The notes under the pieces are model-generated. The model saw nothing but the letters and a program-made list of their open reading frames with translations. It did no database searches and was not told the origin of the DNA. Made by a program: the position numbers and the translations under genes. Source: an uncultured Metabacillus sp. (GTDB lineage Bacteria > Bacillota > Bacilli > Bacillales > Bacillaceae). Taken from it: DNA of 64,000 nucleotides. Shown one piece after another: positions 7,518-16,168 of the stretch (its first letter is position 1; every line of letters begins with the position of its first letter). Location of the stretch: the NCBI RefSeq assembly GCF_947503125.1, contig NZ_CANNCR010000002.1, positions 124,001-188,000 of the forward strand. The letters are read 5' to 3'.

Positions 7518-9665
7518 ATGACATATTATGATAACCAGGAAAGCGTAGCAAACATTTATGTAGGATTAGTAGAAAGAGGCTGGAAATGTTACGGATATAA
7601 ACCAGATGAAAGCGATTCTTACACGGACTACTGGAGTCCAGCACGTTGGGACGGCATAGCAGAAAAAGACGGATACATATTATTGATTGATGTTTACGGA
7701 ACTCATGACAGCGGAAGACAAATAACAAAAAGTACATATTCTCCAGATTGGGCAAAAATTGAAAAGTTACAAGCAACTATTAACGATAAAGCAGCTTCAG
7801 AAAATGAAAAGGAAATGTCTCAAAAGGCCATTGATCGCATGATGGAAAAAGAGCATAAAAGCAAAACTATCATTGAAGAGTATCCAACATATAAAAATGC
7901 TAATCCTAAAGGCTGCAACTGGCATATTGAAAAGGACGGAAATATAATAGCGAAGGGAAAAGGCGCTTTTCAATGTGACGGTTATCTGTTCGGAGGATAC
8001 GAAAAAGAAACAATGAAAAAAGTAAATGCTTTTGTTGACAGAATCGAAAAACATATTGCAGATAATACACAATTAGTTCCGGTTATTAAAAAAGTAGTTA
8101 AAAAAGTTATTAAGCCGGTAGAAGTTACAGATAGAAAAACATTACAAGTTGGAGACGTTTTATCTTTTGATTATCACGGCCATTACTGGAAAGTTTATAA
8201 CTTAACAGATAAAACATACTCTTATCAATTATTAGGATCGGAAAAAAGAGGATACCAGGAAACTAAAAACGGAAAACGCTACTATGATTTTTTAAATAAA
8301 TTTGAAAAGAATCTTGCAGAAGGCAAAATTAAAATTTACACATTACAAGAAGTTGAAGAAGTAACAGAAAAAATCGTATATAAGAAAGCAAAAAGAGAGA
8401 ATGCACAAAAGGATAATTTATTACAAGGTGAAACAGTAGAAGAGAATACAACAAGTCAAGAAGCAGCACCAGAAGGCACAGAAGCGACTCAAAATAAAGA
8501 TAAAGTAAATAACACTATTACATATAAAACTGGCACAGGAAGCAAAGAAAACGGAATAGAAATAACATTCACTAGTAAACCAGATGAAGAAACAAGAAAT
8601 AAAATGAAATCTGTAGGCTTCAGATGGGGAGGAAAGCAGCGATCTTCTATATGGTGGGCAGTGTTGAATGACGAGCGCTTAGAACTGGCTAAACAATTAG
8701 CAAGTGAAAATATCCATGATGAAGAACAAGAAGAAATACAAGCAGAAGAGGAGATTATCTATAACAGCGAAGATACAAACGAACAGGAAGAAATCAAAGT
8801 TGATCCATCTATTATTGAAACTGTAGATAACATGAATGTAGATTTACAATTCTTTGCAAGTCAAGTAGACGTTAACAAAGATGATATATTCTTAGCGTTT
8901 GAAGATATTGACCTTACAAAAGGAAATAACAGCGTTATAAGTGAAGAGGATCAGGAACACGTTAACAACCTAGAAAAACAATTCAAAGAGGTTTTGAGCG
9001 TTTACAATGATACCATAGACCAATTAAAACAACTAAACGAAAATAACAAATATGTAGAAAATTATCACGATTTTAACCCATTAGAAGACAGAATAAAGCA
9101 ACTTACAAAAAGCTTTGTTCATGGCATTGTTGGATATTTCAACAAAAAATATAACATATCAATCGATAGTTACGAACTAGTTAAAAAATATGACTGTAAT
9201 GTAACATCGGATGATCTAATAAGTGAGGTAATAGAAAGCTTGGACGGGTACAACTTCCAAGAAAAAGCGACTCAAGAAATAAAAGAAAATATATCTAATG
9301 TGATTAGCAATAAAGATATAAAGTTAAATAATAATAAAATTAGTATAAATTCATTTTTCTATTGTGATAGTTTTGATATTAAGTATTTCAACGCTTATAG
9401 AATTCATTATAATTACAGAGAAAATTTTACAATGTTATTCAAAGCATTAAGTCACTATATGACAGGTGAAACAGATATATTAAATGAATTAAATGAGCTG
9501 CACAATTCAATTGTAAATAACAGAGACCAGGACATAATGACAACACATGATATTAATTTACACCAGTTAAAAAATATTAAACTATTCAAGAATGGACGTT
9601 TAGACATTCAATTTACTAATAAAAATGATGCAAAGAATTTCATGACTGAGTATTTACAGAGGTAA
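7518..9665 (+). CDS. large multi-domain phage protein, likely DUF4942-like C-terminus
   Basis: The 715-aa protein precedes the methyltransferase-helicase by 64 bases. Residues 1-180 form an unrecognised domain. Residues about 345-390 (EITFTSKPDEETRNKMKSVG, then FRWGGK and WWA) match a small module common in large anti-restriction and polyvalent phage proteins. An acidic linker follows. Residues about 440-715, ending KLFKNGRLDIQFTNKNDAKNF, resemble DUF4942, a domain usually found beside or fused to DNA methyltransferases. I infer a partner role for the 9730 enzyme. Internal NVDLQFFA resembles the start of capsid proteins but lies mid-protein and is ignored. AAAGGAGCGG precedes the ATG. Confidence 0.75.
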   Translation: MTYYDNQESVANIYVGLVERGWKCYGYKPDESDSYTDYWSPARWDGIAEKDGYILLIDVYGTHDSGRQITKSTYSPDWAKIEKLQATINDKAASENEKEMSQKAIDRMMEKEHKSKTIIEEYPTYKNANPKGCNWHIEKDGNIIAKGKGAFQCDGYLFGGYEKETMKKVNAFVDRIEKHIADNTQLVPVIKKVVKKVIKPVEVTDRKTLQVGDVLSFDYHGHYWKVYNLTDKTYSYQLLGSEKRGYQETKNGKRYYDFLNKFEKNLAEGKIKIYTLQEVEEVTEKIVYKKAKRENAQKDNLLQGETVEENTTSQEAAPEGTEATQNKDKVNNTITYKTGTGSKENGIEITFTSKPDEETRNKMKSVGFRWGGKQRSSIWWAVLNDERLELAKQLASENIHDEEQEEIQAEEEIIYNSEDTNEQEEIKVDPSIIETVDNMNVDLQFFASQVDVNKDDIFLAFEDIDLTKGNNSVISEEDQEHVNNLEKQFKEVLSVYNDTIDQLKQLNENNKYVENYHDFNPLEDRIKQLTKSFVHGIVGYFNKKYNISIDSYELVKKYDCNVTSDDLISEVIESLDGYNFQEKATQEIKENISNVISNKDIKLNNNKISINSFFYCDSFDIKYFNAYRIHYNYRENFTMLFKALSHYMTGETDILNELNELHNSIVNNRDQDIMTTHDINLHQLKNIKLFKNGRLDIQFTNKNDAKNFMTEYLQR

Positions 9666-9678
9666 AATAAACATATAA

Positions 9679-9708
9679 CAGGAAGTTGGTATAAAGTCTG
9701 GCTTCCTG
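9679..9708 (+). repeat. hairpin joined to an ATATAACAG copy
   Basis: ACATATAACAG at 9671-9681 leads into CAGGAAG, which pairs with CTTCCTG at 9702-9708. The 16-base loop ends in CTGG, just as in the similar hairpin at 12770. It lies in the leader of the methyltransferase-helicase gene. Confidence 0.6.
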
Positions 9709-9729
9709 TAAATAACGGAGGTTTTAGGA

Positions 9730-12700
9730 ATGTATCCAGATTTAAAAATGGCAGTACCACAAGAGAAACGAAAAGAAATAAATACTAAAATACTCCATAT
9801 AGTTGACAATAATATTGATCATCCACAAATAACAAAACCGGTAATATTTAATATGTTTAGCGGTGAAGGTGCCTTGCATGGTTTGAATTATAACGATTTT
9901 AACAATTATCATGAATTCAGTAATAAAAAGAAAGAGCTTGAACACGGCCAATTTTTTACACCTTTGAAGCTATCAAAATTTTTAACTTTAATGTTAAGGC
10001 CTAGTAAAAATGATTATATAACAGACATGACAGCAGGACACGGCAGCTTGATAAACTGGATGCCTAACTATAATAATGTTTACGTTAATGAGTGGGAACT
10101 AAAGGCATATAAAGTTTTAAAATATTTATTTCCTAGTGTAAATGTAACTAATAATGATATACGCACATATGAACCTGAAGTAAGTTTTGACTTAGTCTTA
10201 GGAAATCCTCCATATAATTTAAAATGGGAATATAATAAAAATACATATAACAGTCAAATTTTTTATATGTTGAAAGCTGCAGAACTTCTTAAGCCTGCTG
10301 GAGTTATGGCTTTAATAGTTCCTGAATCATTTCTAATAGATGATTTTACAGACAAAGGAAATATAAATCTAGTCAATGAACATTTTAACTTTATAGAATC
10401 TTTCAAACTTCATAGAGATACATTTAAAGATACAGGGGCAGATATAACAACTAAAATTATGATATTCCAGAAGAAAAGCGAACACCTGGAGAACAAACCA
10501 TATTCAGCTAAACATATGTCATTAGAATTAGATAGTATTGATCCTAGAACGGCCGGAGAACTTCATAAACTGTACATTAAACCATTATACGAACAGAAGG
10601 AAACAATCAAACAAAAGTTAATTCTAGAGGCCATGAGAAGCGATAAACAGGATCAAGAATTTGAATTCAAAGTTAAAAAGATGTTGCATCATATCAGAGT
10701 AGGGAAGAACACCAAAAAACACTATAACAGAGCCGAAGAGTATTTACTGAAGTTTAGAACACAAAAGAAACCTAATGACATGGATTATAAGGAATGGCAA
10801 AAGAAAGTTATAACAAAAAATAAAGTCATTTCCTACCTTAAGAAGATACTGAAAGAACAGCATAAAATTGAAAAAGATGAAATAAAACTAGTTAAAAATA
10901 GATACGGTTTATCCATGAAAACATATAACAGAAAGTCATTGCTAAGACTGGGCAAAATGGATGTAGTAAAAGAAATGTCTTTCAATGATATGTTGTTAAA
11001 TGATACTTATCCTTTTCAGGATGAAACGTATAAAAAGTTGTTCAATAAAAAGAAAAGTTTATATAACAGTCAAGCTAAATCATTTCAGGATATTTCACAT
11101 AACAGCAAGGTTGTAGAGTACCTGGACAATTTAGTTATTACAGATAAAGAAAACAATCAAGAAATAAAATTAAATGAAATACAGAAGCAAGACACCATGA
11201 AAATGCTATCTAAGAACTATGGTTATCTACAATGGGGCACAGGATCAGGAAAGAGTATTTCAGCTATTGCGCAAATGATGTTCAGATTAACACATAACAA
11301 CATTAAAAATATATTCCTAGTTGCGCCTGCTATAGCGATAAACAATAACTGGAATGACATCTTAAAAGCGTATGGGATGGATTATATAAGAGTCAATAAA
11401 TTAAAAGATATTGAAAACATTAAACAAGGTCAAATTGTTATTATGACTTTTAATATGTTAATTAAGTATAAAAGATTCATAAAGAAATATGTAAGAATGC
11501 AAAGTCAAAAAGTTATGCTAGTTTTAGATGAAGCAGATAGTATCTGTAATCCATCATCAAAACGTACGAAAGCAACGTTAGACTGTTTCAGAAGAGTTAA
11601 ATATAAATTACTTATGAGTGCCACGAGTACCAGAAACAATATACCGGAATCCTTCACAGCATTCGAACTTTTATATAACAATTCATATAACATGATTTGT
11701 GATGTAAATACTATCTTTGTAGAGGATAGAAAGACAAAAGAAATCAAAGAACAGTATAACGAAAAGTATTATAACAAACCATTTCCTGCATACAAGAAAG
11801 GCCATACACTATTCAAACAATGTTTTTCACCTGAAAAGGCAACAGTCTTTGGAGTAGGGAAGCAAAACCAAGATATATATAACAGTGAAGAATTGAAAAG
11901 ACTTATTGACTCTACAATGATTACAAGAACATTCGAAGAAGTTAGCGGAAAGAATATCTATAAAATTATTCAAAATACTACTAGCTTTAATACATCTGAA
12001 AATGAATTGTATAGGGTTATTGTTGAAGAGTTTCATAGATTAACACATATGTACAGATCAACTGGAAATAGTAGAAAAGATAGTTTATTACGTATCATTC
12101 AACAATTGAACAGTCTTTTAAAGGCTTGCGTAACTCCTAATGTATTCAAAGGTTATTATTCAAGTGAAACACCTTCAAAGGCAATTAAAACGCTTGATAT
12201 GCTTTCTAAATGGGATAGTGAAATTGTTGCTATTGGATGCACTCATATAAAAACTGTAAATTTATATGCAAGTTATATTAGACAACAATATCCAGATAGG
12301 CCATTATACATAATAACAGGAGATGGTACATCATTAAACAAGCGTAAAGATATCGTAAAACAACTAAAAGAATCTAGAAATGGTATTCTTATCTGCACTC
12401 AACAATCACTATCAAGCAGTATGAATATTGATTTTGTCAACAAAGTTTTATTGTTAGAATTGCAATGGAATTTCGCAGCAATGCACCAGTTTTTTGCTCG
12501 TTTTGTCCGGTATACTTCAGAAGAACAAAAGGAAATACATTTCTTAACTATTTCAAATTCAATTGAAAGTAATTTATTGAAACTCATTCTTAATAAAGAG
12601 AAATTAAACAACTTTATGAAAAATGAATCAATCGATGACCATGAAATACTAGAGCGATTCGGGGTAGAGTTTGATATATTATCAATGTTAATGACGAAGG

Positions 12701-12756
12701 AAACAGATCAGGAAGGAAAAAGCTATATTAACTGGGGCAATCAAAAGGTCGTTTAA
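9730..12756 (+). CDS. N6-adenine DNA methyltransferase fused to a helicase
   Basis: The N-terminal third is a gamma-type adenine methyltransferase: HGQFFTPLK near residue 72, SAM-binding DMTAGHGS (99-106) and catalytic NPPY (159-162). A Lys-rich linker follows to about 450. The C-terminal half is an SF2 helicase with Walker A GTGSGKS near 503-509, DEAD at about 598-601, MSAT, and a second domain ending FARFVRYTSEEQ. No nuclease motif is visible. The layout resembles DarB-like anti-restriction enzymes and phage methylase-helicases rather than a full restriction enzyme (P1 DarB is about twice as long). ACGGAGG precedes the ATG. The gene and both flanks are dense in ATATAACAG. Confidence 0.9.
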   Translation: MYPDLKMAVPQEKRKEINTKILHIVDNNIDHPQITKPVIFNMFSGEGALHGLNYNDFNNYHEFSNKKKELEHGQFFTPLKLSKFLTLMLRPSKNDYITDMTAGHGSLINWMPNYNNVYVNEWELKAYKVLKYLFPSVNVTNNDIRTYEPEVSFDLVLGNPPYNLKWEYNKNTYNSQIFYMLKAAELLKPAGVMALIVPESFLIDDFTDKGNINLVNEHFNFIESFKLHRDTFKDTGADITTKIMIFQKKSEHLENKPYSAKHMSLELDSIDPRTAGELHKLYIKPLYEQKETIKQKLILEAMRSDKQDQEFEFKVKKMLHHIRVGKNTKKHYNRAEEYLLKFRTQKKPNDMDYKEWQKKVITKNKVISYLKKILKEQHKIEKDEIKLVKNRYGLSMKTYNRKSLLRLGKMDVVKEMSFNDMLLNDTYPFQDETYKKLFNKKKSLYNSQAKSFQDISHNSKVVEYLDNLVITDKENNQEIKLNEIQKQDTMKMLSKNYGYLQWGTGSGKSISAIAQMMFRLTHNNIKNIFLVAPAIAINNNWNDILKAYGMDYIRVNKLKDIENIKQGQIVIMTFNMLIKYKRFIKKYVRMQSQKVMLVLDEADSICNPSSKRTKATLDCFRRVKYKLLMSATSTRNNIPESFTAFELLYNNSYNMICDVNTIFVEDRKTKEIKEQYNEKYYNKPFPAYKKGHTLFKQCFSPEKATVFGVGKQNQDIYNSEELKRLIDSTMITRTFEEVSGKNIYKIIQNTTSFNTSENELYRVIVEEFHRLTHMYRSTGNSRKDSLLRIIQQLNSLLKACVTPNVFKGYYSSETPSKAIKTLDMLSKWDSEIVAIGCTHIKTVNLYASYIRQQYPDRPLYIITGDGTSLNKRKDIVKQLKESRNGILICTQQSLSSSMNIDFVNKVLLLELQWNFAAMHQFFARFVRYTSEEQKEIHFLTISNSIESNLLKLILNKEKLNNFMKNESIDDHEILERFGVEFDILSMLMTKETDQEGKSYINWGNQKVV

Positions 12757-12769
12757 AATTTTATATAAC

Positions 12770-12797
12770 AGTGAGTTAGTTTTATTACTGGCTCACT
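12770..12797 (+). repeat. hairpin joined to an ATATAACAG copy
   Basis: TTATATAACAG at 12761-12771 runs into AGTGAG, which pairs with CTCACT at 12792-12797. The loop again ends in CTGG. A further ATATAACAG follows at about 12806-12816. Together with 9679 this hairpin brackets the methyltransferase-helicase gene. Confidence 0.6.
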
Positions 12798-12862
12798 TGA
12801 GATTTTTATATAACAGAACTTACTAGAAAGAGTGGACAAATAATAGCGAGGAGGAAAATGTC

Positions 12863-13093
12863 TTGTCAAATGAAACTGTAGTATGTGATGTTACAATGTT
12901 AAAAAAGGGTGATGAAGTACACTATTATAATCGTGATGAAGGGGAATTTCTAATTGATAAAGGAGTATTAAAAGAAGATAATCTTTATTCAGACGGTGTA
13001 GAGGTACATGGAGATGGATGGAAACAATATGTTTCTAAATGGTTTATTTGTAAGGTTGAAAGAGTTGGAGAAGTAATTTTTACTTCTAGATAA
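12863..13093 (+). CDS. hypothetical protein, 76 aa, TTG start
   Basis: AGGAGG at 12849-12854 is 8 bases from the TTG. An ATG at 12858 in another frame would give only seven codons. The KKGDEVHYYNRDEGEFLIDKG segment suggests a small SH3-like beta-barrel. Function unknown. Confidence 0.7.
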   Translation: MSNETVVCDVTMLKKGDEVHYYNRDEGEFLIDKGVLKEDNLYSDGVEVHGDGWKQYVSKWFICKVERVGEVIFTSR

Positions 13094-13120
13094 ATTGAGG
13101 GTTTTAATTTAAAGAAAACA

Positions 13121-13149
13121 TTTACAAATAAATTAATCTATTATAAAAT
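13121..13149 (+). promoter_or_regulatory. promoter with the dispersed motif in its spacer
   Basis: TTTACA (13121) and TAAAAT (13144) are 17 bp apart and the spacer reads AATAAATTAATCTATTA. It drives the cluster starting at 13188. Confidence 0.75.
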
Positions 13150-13187
13150 GAAATTAACAAATAAAATTTAAGAAGGATGTGATTTTA

Positions 13188-13391
13188 GTGTTCAGAGAAA
13201 GTTTATTAGATAGTGGTTATGTAACAATGGGATTTGATGAAGAAGGAAAGATTGAAACTTTGTATAAGAAGTTTAAATTGAATAACGGGATGTATGTTTT
13301 TCAGTTTAATAATAGAGGTATAAATACTGGCTGCGTTTTCTTAAGTCAGGATCAAATTGAACAAATAGCAAATGATCAAAAATTTAAATAA
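13188..13391 (+). CDS. hypothetical protein, 67 aa, GTG start
   Basis: The GTG at 13188 is 10 bases from AGAAGGA; an in-frame GTG at 13179 is too close to that site. The sequence is a likely small beta-rich protein without known motif. Confidence 0.65.
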   Translation: MFRESLLDSGYVTMGFDEEGKIETLYKKFKLNNGMYVFQFNNRGINTGCVFLSQDQIEQIANDQKFK

Positions 13392-13422
13392 AGGCACTGT
13401 TGTATCTAGAAAGGAGAAGAAA

Positions 13423-13731
13423 ATGAAACATTTTAAAATAACAAAAGTAAACAAAACAGATGAAGGTGAAGTTATCTCAATTGAAGTTGCAGATAAGGAA
13501 TTCAATGAAACTTCTGTAAGCTTTAAATGGGATGGTTGTATTGATTATAGACGATATTACAATGGATTTAAGGTTGATGACGAGTACTCAGAAGAAAAGG
13601 CTAATAATACTGACTATATCCATATTTGTGAAATAGATGATATGATTGAAAAACTTCAAGAAATTAAAAAGATAGCACAGGAAAATTTTACTGAAGATAA
13701 TTATAAAACTTACTGGAATAAATCTAATTAA
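13423..13731 (+). CDS. hypothetical protein, 102 aa
   Basis: AAAGGAGAAGAAA precedes the ATG at 13423, which I prefer to an upstream in-frame ATG overlapping the previous gene. The product has an N-terminal beta segment (HFKITKVNKTDEGEVISIEV) and a C-terminal helix. No family recognised. Confidence 0.75.
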   Translation: MKHFKITKVNKTDEGEVISIEVADKEFNETSVSFKWDGCIDYRRYYNGFKVDDEYSEEKANNTDYIHICEIDDMIEKLQEIKKIAQENFTEDNYKTYWNKSN

Positions 13732-13782
13732 AACTACTATTGTATCTTGAAGTAAATACATATTAGGAAGGGTGAATTATAA

Positions 13783-14061
13783 ATGAATAAAAAATTAGAC
13801 GCTATTCGAGAAGTTGTTTATGGTGCAAATTTAAATCTAGAAAGAGATGATATTGACTGGTTAATAGAGCAAGCAGAAAAATTTCAAACACAAAAACAAG
13901 AAATTAAAAGACTAAGAGAAGCATTAAAAGAAGTAGTTGAAATGGCAACATCAGGAAGTAGTACTTATAGTTGGGAACTTTATAAATCTATTTTATTGGA
14001 ATTTGATGATTTTGAATATGACGCTTATGAACATGAATATGTTGATAAAAGAGAATATTAA
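13783..14061 (+). CDS. hypothetical helical protein, 92 aa
   Basis: The gene follows a GGAAGGGTG site. Residues 25-60 (EQAEKFQTQKQEIKRLREAL) form a short coiled coil. The C-terminus is very acidic (EFDDFEYDAYEHEYVD). It resembles small phage proteins that precede DUF-type early genes, but I cannot name a family. Confidence 0.75.
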   Translation: MNKKLDAIREVVYGANLNLERDDIDWLIEQAEKFQTQKQEIKRLREALKEVVEMATSGSSTYSWELYKSILLEFDDFEYDAYEHEYVDKREY

Positions 14062-14072
14062 GAGGTGATATA

Positions 14073-14318
14073 ATGCTTAATAATACTGCAAAACAATTTG
14101 ACATTATTGAAATAGTCGAATCACATTATGTTCCGTCTCATCCGATTGGCAATAAATATGTAGTAATTGAAAATGTGGATGGTGCTGACGTAGCAATCAT
14201 TAATGAAAAAGGCGAGTATGACACTGTTTGTTGGGAAGATTACAAAGTTATAGGAAATGTTAATGAAGCCAAGGAAAAGTTCTATGATGAGATTGAAGTT
14301 TATAAAATTTATGAATAA
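14073..14318 (+). CDS. hypothetical protein, 81 aa
   Basis: AGAGGTGATATA precedes the ATG, 11 bases after the previous stop. The pattern KYVVIENVDGADVAIINEKG followed by a W-E-D turn and acidic helix suggests a small beta-barrel plus helix. Unknown. Confidence 0.75.
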   Translation: MLNNTAKQFDIIEIVESHYVPSHPIGNKYVVIENVDGADVAIINEKGEYDTVCWEDYKVIGNVNEAKEKFYDEIEVYKIYE

Positions 14319-14347
14319 TATTTTATTTAAGAGGAAGCGAATAAACA

Positions 14348-14479
14348 ATGACTGAATTAATTAACCGTTATAAAAATGACCAGGAATTCAGATACATAAC
14401 ACTAGGAACAATTGGAACTGCGATAATCATCGTTCCATTACTTTACATTGGAACGCTAATTGGATATCTACATACATAA
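14348..14479 (+). CDS. single-pass membrane peptide, 43 aa
   Basis: AAGAGGAAGCG lies upstream. Residues 17-40 (TLGTIGTAIIIVPLLYIGTL) form one transmembrane helix. The N-terminus is charged and cytoplasmic if the positive-inside rule holds. Confidence 0.65.
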   Translation: MTELINRYKNDQEFRYITLGTIGTAIIIVPLLYIGTLIGYLHT

Positions 14480-14508
14480 ACTAAATATACATAAAAGGTG
14501 TTGATTAG

Positions 14509-14841
14509 ATGAGATATAAACGTAAATCTCATAAAAATAAATTACTCGTTGTATGTCTAATTTTACTTGTTACATTATTTCTAACTATAACTGTTAATTC
14601 GCAGCCTGATAAGCAACCAGAAATGCCATTAAAAGCAGATTCAGAGTATAGAGTATATGAGTATCAAATTGTTAAAATTAAAGGAAACGAGGTATATGGA
14701 GAGTCCACAACCGACAGCAGCAAGATTTATTTTACTAATGATGAGTTAAAAGGAATCAAGGTTAATGATGTTGTAAAAGCATATTTTGAGCCTGAAGACT
14801 TAATACAATTAGTAAAGGTGGAGAAAATAAATGAAAAATAG
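14509..14841 (+). CDS. membrane-anchored or secreted protein, 110 aa
   Basis: AAAAGGTG precedes the ATG. A basic N-terminus (RYKRKSHKNK) and a hydrophobic helix at residues 11-28 form a signal anchor, leaving about 80 residues outside. The outer part (YEYQIVKIKGNEVYGE) looks like an OB-type or SH3-type beta domain. The last 11 bases overlap the next gene. Confidence 0.75.
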   Translation: MRYKRKSHKNKLLVVCLILLVTLFLTITVNSQPDKQPEMPLKADSEYRVYEYQIVKIKGNEVYGESTTDSSKIYFTNDELKGIKVNDVVKAYFEPEDLIQLVKVEKINEK

Positions 14842-15154
14842 AGAAATAGATTACTTGATTGCTACTAAAGTTATGGGCTGGGAAGATAACGGAACTCCTT
14901 TTTACGGTGTAGATGGTGAAAGAGTGGCGAGCAAGGAATACTTTAACCCTAGTGACAATATACAAGATGCTTGGAAAGTTGTAGAGAAATTAAGAAAGCA
15001 AATGATTATGATAGACGTAACAACTTCGGAAAGCTGCTATTACGCTACAGTAAGGCACCAGGGGAAGGGAATAATTTCACGAGGCGTAAAGTCAGAAACA
15101 GCACCATTGACAATTTGTAAGACAGCTTTAAAAGTACATGGAATAAGTGTCTAG
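14831..15154 (+). CDS. phage ABA-sandwich domain protein
   Basis: The pattern EIDYLIATKVMGW at residues 4-16, followed by SDNIQDAWKVVEKL near residue 44, matches the Phage ABA sandwich family, small proteins frequent in Firmicutes phages with no known activity. The ATG follows AAGGTGG and the gene overlaps its upstream neighbour, so translation is probably coupled. It is the last gene before the small RNA candidate at 15.2 kb. Confidence 0.75.
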   Translation: MKNREIDYLIATKVMGWEDNGTPFYGVDGERVASKEYFNPSDNIQDAWKVVEKLRKQMIMIDVTTSESCYYATVRHQGKGIISRGVKSETAPLTICKTALKVHGISV

Positions 15155-15183
15155 TTAAAATTGCGTTTTTATTTTAATAATTA

Positions 15184-15212
15184 TTGATTAATCACAATAT
15201 CTATGATATTAT
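15184..15212 (+). promoter_or_regulatory. promoter of a candidate small RNA
   Basis: TTGATT and TATTAT are 17 bp apart. No start codon with a ribosome binding site occurs before the terminator 46 bases downstream. Confidence 0.6.
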
Positions 15213-15218
15213 AACTGT

Positions 15219-15290
15219 TAATCTGCCTATGGGTAGACCCAATTAGTTATAGAAATTGGAGTCGGGATATTGTATCTCGGCTCCTTTTTT
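15219..15290 (+). ncRNA. candidate small RNA, about 72 nt
   Basis: The region lies between the promoter at 15184 and a terminator ending at 15290 and holds no usable ORF. A TGGGT/ACCCA hairpin (15230-15241) sits inside an ATAACT/AGTTAT pair (15211-15250), followed by the terminator stem. Start is inferred from the promoter. It could instead be only a leader. Confidence 0.5.
15258..15290 (+). terminator. rho-independent terminator
   Basis: GGAGTCGGGAT pairs with ATCTCGGCTCC (two G/T wobbles) around ATTGT and is followed by TTTTTT. Confidence 0.85.
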
Positions 15291-15341
15291 GTTGTAGAAA
15301 TAAATAATTAATTAATTTTTAAAAAACTTCAAATAAAGTAG

Positions 15342-15370
15342 TTTACAAAGTAATCACAAAGTAGTATACT
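15342..15370 (+). promoter_or_regulatory. promoter of the coiled-coil gene
   Basis: TTTACA and TATACT are 17 bp apart. The spacer has AAGTAATCACAAAGTAG, lacking the usual dispersed motif. Confidence 0.7.
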
Positions 15371-15424
15371 TCTAAATGTGGAAAAGATAACCACTACTAA
15401 ATAACTAATTGGGAGATGAGTAAA

Positions 15425-16138
15425 ATGGGTTTGTTTACGTCTAAGATTGCTGTAGGTGTATTAGCAGGAGGATTTACTTTAGCAGGTGCAGGACTATTAT
15501 TTAGTGGTAGTGCTACATTAGAGAATGCTTCAAACTTTGTTAAAGAAGCAGGAGATAAAATTACTCAGTATGAGCAAAATGAAGGTAGTTTACTAGAGAA
15601 AATCGGCCTAATCAAAGAAGATGCATCTAGTAAACTTGCAAGCGCAAATGCTAACATTGAAGATCTAAAAGGTCAAATTGTTACATTGAATGGGGAAATT
15701 ACAACTTTAACTGATCAAAAAGCAGCATTAGAGGTAACTGTTGCAAATTTAAATACACAAATTGAAGGACTACAAGCAGATATTTCTGGTTTACAAGCAA
15801 GTTTAGAAACTGAGCAAGCAAACCATGCTGAAACTCAAGCACAATTAGAAGCTAAAAAAGCAGAATATGATACCAAAGTAGCAGAGTTGGCAACAGTTCA
15901 AGGAAACTTAGATGCAGCTAATGCAGAGATTTCCGATTTAGAAGCTACTTTAAGATGGGCTGAAGAAAAAGTTGCTGAAGCAGATGGTCATGTAGCACAG
16001 CTAGAATTAGAACTTGAAAAAGCTAATACAGAAGTAGAAGCTCATGGTGAGGTTGTAGAAACTGTTGAAACTGAAACAGAAGGATCTGAGCCAATGAGTC
16101 AAGAAGAAATAGATGCCGTTGAAACAACAGTTGAATAA
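15425..16138 (+). CDS. membrane-anchored long coiled-coil protein
   Basis: I start at the ATG at 15425, 9 bases from GGGAG; an ATG at 15416 touches that site. A hydrophobic Gly/Ala-rich helix at about residues 8-30 anchors the 237-aa protein. Residues about 58-205 are a continuous coiled coil with alternating LEDLKGQ-type and Ala-rich heptads, and the last 35 residues are acidic (VETVETETEGSEPMS). The build suggests a membrane spacer or tether. Codon use is richer in GCA/GCT than in neighbours. No close family recognised. Confidence 0.8.
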   Translation: MGLFTSKIAVGVLAGGFTLAGAGLLFSGSATLENASNFVKEAGDKITQYEQNEGSLLEKIGLIKEDASSKLASANANIEDLKGQIVTLNGEITTLTDQKAALEVTVANLNTQIEGLQADISGLQASLETEQANHAETQAQLEAKKAEYDTKVAELATVQGNLDAANAEISDLEATLRWAEEKVAEADGHVAQLELELEKANTEVEAHGEVVETVETETEGSEPMSQEEIDAVETTVE

Positions 16139-16141
16139 TAA

Positions 16142-16168
16142 AAAAGAGATGCTGCGAACATCCCTTTT
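16142..16168 (+). terminator. bidirectional terminator between convergent genes
   Basis: AAAAGAGATG pairs with CATCCCTTTT (one mismatch) around CTGCGAA. It has A- and T-runs on both sides and separates the + strand coiled-coil gene from the minus-strand regulator. Confidence 0.75.

Noticed and set aside
8820-8870. NVDLQFFA segment resembling the start of phage capsid proteins
   Set aside because: It is internal to a 715-aa protein with no start signal there, and no structural genes are nearby.
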